A DNA stretch of 10,931 nt from Clostridia bacterium (GTDB lineage: Bacteria; Bacillota_A; Clostridia; TANB77; CAG-508), in assembly GCA_017621295.1 (NCBI GenBank), contig JAGATI010000149.1, positions 1 through 10,931 of the forward strand, read 5' to 3'. The position numbers were made by a program, and so were the translations under genes. Below the pieces are notes generated by a model. It was not told the DNA's origin and searched no databases. It saw only the letters and a list, made by a program, of their open reading frames with translations. The first letter of the stretch is position 1. Every line of letters starts with the position of its first letter. This document shows positions 7,801 to 10,931 of the stretch, piece by piece.

Positions 7801-8656
7801 TGAAACACAGGCACCAACAGAACAAGGATATGTACATGTAGAAAATGTTAAATTTAAGGTGTTAGAAACAGGAAAAATTAAAACAGTAGAAATGAAGGAT
7901 GATTATACAAAAGTACAAATCAAGAAAACAGATATAACAACAGGAAAAGATGTAATAGGAGCAACACTTCAAATATTAGATGAAAATGGAGAAGTGGTAG
8001 AAGCTTATAATGCAGAAGGAACAGAAAAGGTAAAACTAGAATGGATAACTGAGCAAGCAGTTGATAAAGATGGAAAATTGGTAGTAGATGAAGAAGGAAA
8101 TCCTGTAGCAAAAATTGTAACATTTACAAAATTACCAGTAGGAAAATATACATTAGTAGAAAATCAAGCACCAACAGAAGATGGATATGTTAAAGCAGAA
8201 GGTATTGAATTTGAAATTATAGAAACAGATGAAATTCAATTAGTTGGAATGGAAGATGATTATACAAAAGTAATAATTGAGAAAGTAGATGAGAATGGTG
8301 ACTTTGTTGAGGGAGCAAAACTTATAGTAAAAGACTTAAATGGAAATATAATAGTTAGCTGGGAGACTAATAAAGAACCTTATGAAATAATAAAGAAATT
8401 AGTTCCAGGTAGAAAGTATATTTTAGAAGAGCTAGATGCACCAAATGATTATGAAAAAGCAGAAAATATTGAATTTATAGTATCTGAAGATGGAAAAGAA
8501 GACATAATTAGAATGGTTGATAAAAAGAAAGTTAATATGCCAAAAACAGGTCAAGCATTTATACTATACTATTTAGTAATTGCAATTATTGGTATATTAG
8601 GTATAATAATTTTATTTGTAAAAAGAAAAAATGAAAAAGAAGAAAAACGTAAATAA
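1859..8656 (+). CDS. Giant sortase-anchored SpaA/CnaB and FctA-domain surface adhesin
   Basis: This is a cell-wall-anchored surface protein of 2265 residues, probably for attachment; the ligand cannot be told. Order of parts: Sec signal peptide 1-35 (basic MKKLGTK, hydrophobic core, likely cut after V-H-A35); adhesin-like N-terminal region 36 to about 1165, beta-rich, with segments resembling the Ig-like folds of Cna-type adhesins (for example around W361, W600, K862 and N1016); two SpaA/CnaB domains (about 1167-1400); four tandem FctA/Spy0128-like domains (1413-1928); three C-terminal SpaA/CnaB domains with E-box-like motifs (1929-2225); sorting signal MPKTGQ 2227-2232, hydrophobic span and basic tail. 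Cysteine is almost absent from the mature chain, as is usual for isopeptide-stabilised surface proteins. It is transcribed alone, with its own promoter and terminator and no sortase or pilin neighbour, so it is more likely a stand-alone adhesin than a pilus shaft subunit. The C-terminal half is confidently classified; the N-terminal half is inference. Confidence 0.9.
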   Translation: MKKLGTKLCAAFLVIFMLSQYISIANILATETVHAFSDNKVAGDATDGANYISKHEIKIEGYSYSGRKLDSSKPFEVDLEFQFTWDQISEAGKDFYYVLPEHISIGNVASKESPNILMNDANERIGTYYYDNNIIYFSFDNNSSRQLAYFNLEASWNNVEGLAEISLKWNDAEQIIRFDHAGINISKTQGDITLLDNGRMVKKFEITIWPKIEEENANPTIKGIELHDLFYGPIYNIAEGVYEEQPTKYLQVRNYDKEDNLVKTDWYDSKEVPIIPVQNIDGKYEFTIKNLEIVNGGKIVVEYYIEMKSDKIIEADAGSTSSHYNNEAIATHTTIHESTGTTQTFDVSTKISGSYTPTAKWIYKKAGTPDVYVQEGEEKRIVPYTITVNKNRKYSLGGSILGDELSGFVGGKVEYATNEQPYIEIYKGWGNIKTGEDATIEYLDWIILPYNDYKKLEELKSQSDDLAIDVLFYSEQSELRQTLLKAINEKKGNSYKEITKELASKFIFTFNPDDTQEANPNFVWFIPIDTQDNTGAYYFHYKTLTEKAVGTFKNSAKMWYKRLVSAGEPGKPIFFDDALSAEKHNEGVYKDVDGNFCVDWTISIELPEGSGGFEQIGIWDYKQTYSNVPIGDSGNRYIVQDWIKGLDNYSVYDFYHSDDRNEYSRKISDKIIKVSSDSKDPRVQEVVDRISMSAITASHGHSYSGDRVNSSKWGNFLPPVIIDAYGGSGARFSAGSEAVGAGQIIVDEPWGSVESGDTISVGQMFFYIGDLPATEEGYKIDIKYTTIVNPELVKALPKILEETGEDSIKLTNNAKVQLARGQYEFYPESHVIGDLYSSYWIGSTDILPAIEKEGIYDEKNTKINYKISLNTGKQVKGENKTYVVDDELTLSGLKYSNNTFVLYDDNGKVAYSTDSSKTVDNEYKNLVKLTINNSDNENSKFKLELDNSTGKFTNSEGLLKLMELKYSVNTNGVRPNILIQNNASLKSISTDGETGETNVSTIGRVSSETLIEGPINKKMTNTPSLENQYKAEFDLNVNLQSYYADDYMKKLKTGDIFTIKDTFEESLLLDIDSIKLYGYNEDTEKYEIINNGYKLKYDDRTKVLLSEITVKEGISKYLIKYGASVVGRPGRFAKVRNKAEVENSTVEPIEYEIKIFKYSFGAGAITDDRKITLVKYNYDNIEDRLAGAEFELYELNENSWENLTTTENGVEVLRTTDTGKFEISNKLSQVRQFIKNDTWYKIEEVKAPNDYVLLNKPIYYYVTNENGDYPENVPEGIDEYRVIDLEDNIIGVQNNKLKLEIIKTDSFNGDLISGAEFKLYSDSNCQNEVAISKETEETGKYLIENIAIGDGNVTLYLKETKAPSEYQLDKRVYKIVLKAEKIDKVVSIDNNNNLEFSNEQEISSINFKNDSNTSKLRIEKNVISGIEAAKNLDFEFTIELRDSENNVLTESYPTLKTKKDGTTEKGTIQSGNILTIKDSENILINDLPDGAKYTITESENANYKTCYSINDSKNENNVPKTDGRIATGVVNMGGVETVTFENKQYIETKIQIYKELNTGNLSNLPEFEFELKQENKRLQTVKADKTSGLAEFSIELDKTGTYEYEIKEIIPENKLEYVEYSTQTIHVTVIVSNDENGNMIANINYVGGTGTNKNVITNKYTATGKFNIQATKSIEGYETGHNLENNLFEFEIYENNKLIATASNDANGNIKFPGIIYELSEAKSDIGKHTYKIIEKDGKLPGYTYDKTEYTVELDVEDQGDGNLVINNVTNANLGADNKYQLNKDATKAANFVNTYDAKGTLEIEANKIVTDLDKGYSIKNLSGNEFEFILYEKEGNGKLTEVHRAKNNANGKVTMPEIEYRMANLGQHTYVLKENTDVKMPGVVNSSEEVNIEVNVTNNGDGTLQVEKTYKKDNKTIQNIVFTNTITKTKFAKTDITTGKSVTGAKMEIRNASNQVVETWTTTNEEHYVYGLPVGNYTLIETQAPTEQGYVHVENVKFKVLETGKIKTVEMKDDYTKVQIKKTDITTGKDVIGATLQILDENGEVVEAYNAEGTEKVKLEWITEQAVDKDGKLVVDEEGNPVAKIVTFTKLPVGKYTLVENQAPTEDGYVKAEGIEFEIIETDEIQLVGMEDDYTKVIIEKVDENGDFVEGAKLIVKDLNGNIIVSWETNKEPYEIIKKLVPGRKYILEELDAPNDYEKAENIEFIVSEDGKEDIIRMVDKKKVNMPKTGQAFILYYLVIAIIGILGIIILFVKRKNEKEEKRK
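5357..6058 (+). other. two internal SpaA/CnaB-type domains of the adhesin
   Basis: Domain A (residues about 1167-1296) has the signature G-A-E-F-E-L-Y and E-E-V-K-A-P-N-D-Y. Candidate isopeptide residues are K1175, catalytic E1244 and N1294. Domain B (about 1297-1400) has I-I-K-T-D, G-A-E-F-K-L-Y and K-E-T-K-A-P-S-E-Y, with candidates K1303, E1359 and N1398. In known CnaB domains a Lys near the start bonds to an Asn or Asp near the end, helped by a buried Glu. The residue assignment here comes from pattern matching only. Confidence 0.7.
6095..7642 (+). repeat. four tandem FctA/Spy0128-like isopeptide domains of the adhesin
   Basis: Four units of about 105-130 residues (1413-1544, 1545-1660, 1661-1797, 1798-1928) share the pattern I-x-x-x-K at the start, N-x-F-x-F-x-[IL] soon after, Y-x-I-x-E or similar in the middle, and a closing [FI]-x-N. 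Proposed triads are K1420/E1497/N1542, K1554/E1608/N1658, K1672/E1735/N1794 and K1808/E1875/N1925. Units 3 and 4 match the streptococcal pilin linkage pattern best (for example G-K-H-T-Y-K-I-I-E and G-Q-H-T-Y-V-L-K-E). The units are divergent at DNA level, so they are old duplications rather than a recent expansion. Confidence 0.75.
7643..8533 (+). repeat. three C-terminal SpaA/CnaB domains with E-box motifs
   Basis: The domains start near residues 1929, 2018 and 2137, each with a K-x-D motif (K1934, K2023, K2142). The first two carry YTLIETQAP and YTLVENQAP, like the pilin E-box, with Glu at 1982 and 2101. The third has ILEELDAP with Glu at 2191. Each ends in M-x-D (D2014, D2133, D2221), where many CnaB domains have Asn. 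The first two are closely related at DNA level: a 24-base stretch at 7658 recurs at 7925 with one mismatch. Confidence 0.75.
8537..8653 (+). other. sortase cell-wall sorting signal (MPKTG type)
   Basis: Residues 2227-2265 give MPKTGQ, a hydrophobic stretch of about 22 residues (AFILYYLVIAI and on) and the basic tail KRKNEKEEKRK. This is the three-part layout of an LPXTG signal, with Met in place of the first Leu. A sortase is expected to cut between T2230 and G2231 and join the protein to peptidoglycan. Confidence 0.88.
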
Positions 8657-8671
8657 TATTGGTAAAAACTA

Positions 8672-8721
8672 ATATAATAAAAAACTAGAAAAGCTATAGC
8701 TTTTCTAGTTTTTTATTATAT
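8672..8721. terminator. bidirectional terminator, perfect 50-bp palindrome
   Basis: Arms 8672-8696 and 8697-8721 are exact reverse complements of 25 bases each with no spacer. In RNA form the core AACTAGAAAAGC folds onto GCTTTTCTAGTT with a small loop, followed by TTTTTT on either strand, so it can stop transcripts of the adhesin (plus) and of the glycosyltransferase (minus). The palindrome begins 15 bases after the adhesin stop codon and covers the stop and last sense codon of the opposing gene. Confidence 0.93.
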
Positions 8722-9840
8722 AGATAATACTATTTCACAAATAGACTTGCATGAATCTGGACAGCCAATGTTTTTTGAGAAATTTCGCATTTGATTTTGT
8801 TTTGAAGAATCATTTAAGATACTAGTTATTATTTCTTCAATATTGTCGTCATTTTTAATCCATATGGCAGCACCACTTGACTCTAAGAAAGTAGCATTTT
8901 GTTCTTCTTGTCCAGGGAGAGGATTAATAATAATTATTGGTAGATTAGAAGCTAGGCTTTCAGAGGAAGTAAGACCACCAGGTTTGGTAATTACAAGACT
9001 TGAGATATTCATGAGCTCAGGGATTTTATTTGTATATTCAAATAGTTTAACATCTTTTTTATTTTCATTAGTTATCAAAGAGTTGAATTTCTCCTTCATT
9101 TTTTTATTTTTTCCAGAAATAGCAATAATTTGATATTTATCAGTATTTTGGCAAAGAAATTTAAAAATACTAATAGTTCTATCCTTGCCTAGTCCAAATT
9201 CTCCTCCACCAAAAAATAAAATCACTTTTTTATTTGGATTTAATTCAAATAAATTAAATATTTCGTTTTTATCATATTTTTTTAAAAATCTACTTGAAAT
9301 AGGAATACCAGTAGCAAATATTTTAGATTCTGGAATACCACTATCAATAAGAGAATATTTCATTCCATCATGTGCAACAAAAAAATAATCTATAAATTCG
9401 TTTCCTACAAGCCATTGGTCATGTGGTGCAAAATCTGTAAGTATACTTGCTAGAGTACAATTTACTTTTCCAGTTTGTTTTAAATAACTAGTCATTTGTG
9501 ATCCAAATGGATGTGTAGATATTATTATATCTGGGTTTTTTTCTTCGAATAAATGATAAAGCTTTGATGCTAAAAATCTATTAGCACCATTACTAATTTT
9601 AGATAAAATGCCTTTTTGTGAGTTATTGTAAATGTTTCCCCAAAGTTTAGGACTATTTTTAGCCATAAATTTATAAGCAGATGTAGTTGTTTTATCTAAT
9701 CCTTTATTTATATAATTAATGCAATCTATTAATTCTGATACAACATCTGGAAAGTTATTATCTATATATTCTTTAATTGATTTTGCAGCAGATAAGTGTC
9801 CTCCACCATAAGAGGCATAAAATATAATTACTTTTTTCAT
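8716..9840 (-). CDS. GT28/MGDG-synthase-type glycolipid glycosyltransferase (UgtP-like)
   Basis: This protein of 374 residues belongs to the MurG/MGDG-synthase superfamily (GT-B fold). The best guess is a membrane-associated diacylglycerol glucosyltransferase like UgtP, which moves sugar from a UDP-sugar to diacylglycerol. Visible motifs are the N-terminal glycine loop Y-A-S-Y-G-G-G-H (8-15), S-T-H-P-F (108-112), T-D-F-A-P-H-D-Q-W (135-143, as in MGDG synthases), F-G-G-G-E-F-G-L-G-K (210-219), and the donor-binding block T-K-P-G-G-L-T-S-S-E-S (285-295) with P-G-Q-E-E-Q-N (309-315). There is no signal peptide or clear membrane span, as expected of peripheral enzymes. The start follows GAAAGGA (plus-strand 9854-9860) at a rather long 13-base spacing. 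It is a single-gene unit with its own promoter. The exact sugar and acceptor cannot be told; Clostridia often carry several paralogues. Confidence 0.85.
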   Translation of the reverse strand: MKKVIIFYASYGGGHLSAAKSIKEYIDNNFPDVVSELIDCINYINKGLDKTTTSAYKFMAKNSPKLWGNIYNNSQKGILSKISNGANRFLASKLYHLFEEKNPDIIISTHPFGSQMTSYLKQTGKVNCTLASILTDFAPHDQWLVGNEFIDYFFVAHDGMKYSLIDSGIPESKIFATGIPISSRFLKKYDKNEIFNLFELNPNKKVILFFGGGEFGLGKDRTISIFKFLCQNTDKYQIIAISGKNKKMKEKFNSLITNENKKDVKLFEYTNKIPELMNISSLVITKPGGLTSSESLASNLPIIIINPLPGQEEQNATFLESSGAAIWIKNDDNIEEIITSILNDSSKQNQMRNFSKNIGCPDSCKSICEIVLSI

Positions 9841-9861
9841 TTTTAAAATGTTTTCCTTTCT

Positions 9862-9892
9862 TGTATAAATTTACTAAAATTATAACATATAA
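9862..9892 (+). promoter_or_regulatory. possible sigma-G-like promoter for sleB–ypeB
   Basis: TGTATA at 9862-9867 and CATATAA at 9886-9892, with an 18-base spacer, resemble the forespore sigma-G pattern (TGMATA and CATAMTA, known from Bacillus). In Bacillus, sleB–ypeB is made in the forespore under sigma-G, so the location makes sense. The match is partial and the region is AT-rich. It would give a leader of about 90 bases. Confidence 0.3.
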
Positions 9893-9907
9893 AAAATAAT
9901 TTTACAA
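9879..9907 (-). promoter_or_regulatory. sigma-A promoter with extended -10 for the glycosyltransferase
   Basis: On the minus strand, TTGTAA (plus coordinates 9902-9907) is followed after exactly 17 bases by TATAAT (9879-9884), preceded by TGT, giving an extended -10. The predicted transcript start is near 9872, about 30 bases before the ATG at 9840. This is the best promoter match in the window. Confidence 0.7.
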
Positions 9908-9947
9908 AAATTTGCAAAAAAAGAATAATATTTTCTAAATTTACAAA

Positions 9948-9968
9948 CAATATTTTAAGAAAATATTG
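9948..9968 (+). repeat. hairpin just upstream of the sleB ribosome binding site
   Basis: CAATATTTT at 9948-9956 and AAAATATTG at 9960-9968 are perfect reverse complements around the loop AAG. The hairpin ends six bases before the AAAGGAG of sleB. It is almost all A-T, so it is weak as RNA; it could also be a short operator. Confidence 0.5.
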
Positions 9969-9974
9969 AAAATG

Positions 9975-9981
9975 AAAGGAG
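9975..9981 (+). promoter_or_regulatory. ribosome binding site that fixes the CTG start of sleB
   Basis: AAAGGAG at 9975-9981 is followed by nine bases (TGTTAGACC) and then CTG at 9991. An in-frame TAG at 9985-9987 rules out any start further upstream. The GTG at 9981 overlaps this site and is out of frame with the hydrolase. Confidence 0.75.
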
Positions 9982-9990
9982 TGTTAGACC

Positions 9991-10470
9991 CTGAAAAAAG
10001 CATTAAAAATAGTTTTTATTATAGTTTTAATTATTTTTACTATAATAGAAATTTATAATTTTACAATTATTCTATTTAAAACAAATAAGTCTTTTGCAGC
10101 TACATCTTCTAATGTTTCGAATGTACAATTACTAGCAAGAGCTATAAATGGAGAAGCAAGAGGAGAACCATATGAAGGACAAGTAGCAGTAGGAGCTGTT
10201 ATTTTAAATAGGGTTAAAAATTCTAGTTTTCCAAATACTATTGCAGGTGTAATTTATGAGCCAGGAGCATTTACAGCAGTTTCAGATGGTCAAATAAATG
10301 TACCTATAGATGAAAGTTCTACTGTTGTTAAAGCAGCACAAGATGCATTAAATGGATGGGATCCAACAGGTGGGGCAATATATTATTTTAATCCAAACAC
10401 TGCAACTAATAGTTGGATTTGGTCAAGACCACTAATAAAAACAATAGGAAAACATAGATTTTGTAAATAG
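9991..10470 (+). CDS. sleB: SleB-type spore cortex-lytic cell wall hydrolase, CTG start
   Basis: SleB is a lytic transglycosylase that cleaves spore cortex peptidoglycan during germination, together with YpeB. The product is 159 residues. It has a basic start (K-K-A-L-K), a hydrophobic stretch at about 7-29 acting as signal peptide or membrane anchor with possible cleavage near S-F-A-A37, then the Hydrolase_2 domain from about 45 to the end. That domain shows L-L-A-R-A-I-N-G-E-A-R-G-E (47-59, E55 matching the known catalytic Glu), V-A-V-G-A-V-I-L-N-R-V, F-P-N-T-I-A-G-V-I-Y-E-P-G-A-F and the ending I-G-K-H-R-F. The frame contains no ATG, GTG or TTG at all, so CTG at 9991, placed nine bases after AAAGGAG, is the only sensible start. 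The N-terminal peptidoglycan-binding domain of Bacillus SleB is absent. It is followed by ypeB after 54 bp, probably in one operon. A paralogue such as CwlJ is less likely given the hydrophobic N-terminus and the ypeB neighbour. Confidence 0.88.
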   Translation: MKKALKIVFIIVLIIFTIIEIYNFTIILFKTNKSFAATSSNVSNVQLLARAINGEARGEPYEGQVAVGAVILNRVKNSSFPNTIAGVIYEPGAFTAVSDGQINVPIDESSTVVKAAQDALNGWDPTGGAIYYFNPNTATNSWIWSRPLIKTIGKHRFCK

Positions 10471-10524
10471 ATATAATTAAAATTTTATAAATTAAATAAC
10501 AAATAGACAGAAAGGAAGATAAAT

Positions 10525-10931
10525 ATGACTAAGATAAAAGAGAAGGTATATGATTGGAAAAATCGTTTGCAAGATAGACACATGCTAACTTTAGTAATAG
10601 TTTTAGTTTCTATAATAGTAGCTCTTGGAATATATACCTATAAAAAACAAACTGAATATAGACAAGCATCAGAAAATGAATATAATATGGCATTTTATGA
10701 ATTAGTAGATTATGTTCAGAGTGTAGAAACATATTTGGCAAAGTCATTAATTTCTAGTACACCTGAACATGGAGCAGAAACACTAACACATGTATGGAGA
10801 GAAGCAAATCTTGCACAAAGCTATTTAGCAAGACTTCCTATAGATAGTAATGAACTTGCAAATACAGCAAAATTTTTAAATCAAGTTAGTGATTATAGTT
10901 ATTCATTATCAAGAAAAAATATATATAATGA
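10525..10931 (+). CDS. ypeB: Germination protein YpeB, N-terminal part (cut by window end)
   Basis: YpeB is the partner of SleB in the spore; in Bacillus each protein depends on the other for its stability or localisation. The first 135 residues are seen and the frame is still open at the edge. A short charged cytoplasmic N-terminus leads to one membrane span at about residues 20-39 (M-L-T-L-V-I-V-L-V-S). Then comes the helical N-domain with the very characteristic A-F-Y-E-L-V-D-Y-V-Q, A-K-S-L-I-S-S-T-P-E-H-G-A, V-W-R-E-A and L-N-Q-V-S-D-Y-S-Y-S-L-S-R. The C-terminal PepSY domains would lie beyond the window. The start is supported by AAAGGA at 10511-10516, eight bases before the ATG. No terminator separates it from sleB. 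Confidence 0.93.
   Translation, partial: MTKIKEKVYDWKNRLQDRHMLTLVIVLVSIIVALGIYTYKKQTEYRQASENEYNMAFYELVDYVQSVETYLAKSLISSTPEHGAETLTHVWREANLAQSYLARLPIDSNELANTAKFLNQVSDYSYSLSRKNIYN

Noticed and set aside
8843..9133. Plus-strand open frame of 96 residues inside the glycosyltransferase gene
   Set aside because: It lies opposite the conserved donor-binding motifs of the real gene and has no family resemblance.
9981..10070. GTG at 9981 as the start of the hydrolase
   Set aside because: It is in a different frame that soon stops, and it overlaps the ribosome binding site itself, so it cannot be used with it.
1..10931. CRISPR arrays, tRNA or rRNA genes, insertion sequences
   Set aside because: No regularly spaced repeats, cloverleaf-like GC-rich segments or transposase-like frames were seen on either strand.

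Overview
The window is very AT-rich DNA with strong AAGGAGG-type ribosome binding sites, a dnaX–ybaB–recR cluster and a sleB–ypeB spore-germination pair. Together these point to an endospore-forming, low-GC Gram-positive bacterium of the Clostridia type. The species cannot be told from the sequence.

Layout, left to right. (1) Positions 1-1604, plus strand: the 3' end of dnaX (clamp-loader gamma/tau), then ybaB/ebfC (nucleoid-associated protein) and recR (recombination mediator), the usual Firmicutes replication and repair cluster. It closes with a hairpin terminator at 1607-1639. (2) Positions 1640-8656, plus strand: one giant surface protein of 2265 residues with its own sigma-A-like promoter. 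It has a signal peptide, a long adhesin-like N-terminal half with no firmly recognised domain, two SpaA/CnaB domains, four tandem FctA (Spy0128-like) domains, three more SpaA/CnaB domains and a C-terminal MPKTG sorting signal. Lys/Glu/Asn or Lys/Glu/Asp triads can be placed in all nine recognised domains, so the stalk is probably a chain of modules locked by intramolecular isopeptide bonds. (3) A perfect 50-bp palindrome (8672-8721) forms a bidirectional terminator shared with the next, convergent gene. (4) Positions 8716-9840, minus strand: a GT28/MGDG-synthase-type glycosyltransferase of the UgtP class. (5) A 150-bp divergent intergenic region holds a good sigma-A promoter for the glycosyltransferase, a possible overlapping sporulation promoter and a hairpin. 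(6) Positions 9991-10931, plus strand: a SleB-type cortex-lytic hydrolase whose only plausible start codon is CTG, then the N-terminal part of ypeB, cut by the window edge.

How the genes relate: the first three serve DNA replication and repair. The adhesin is secreted by Sec and covalently anchored to peptidoglycan by a sortase not encoded here. The glycosyltransferase probably makes membrane glycolipid. SleB and YpeB are partner proteins that break down spore cortex at germination. The adhesin looks like an accessory gene set between conserved chromosomal genes. The points most worth a second look are the CTG start of a protein with no internal methionine, the mixed isopeptide chemistry of the adhesin stalk, and the perfect 50-bp palindrome overlapping a stop codon.
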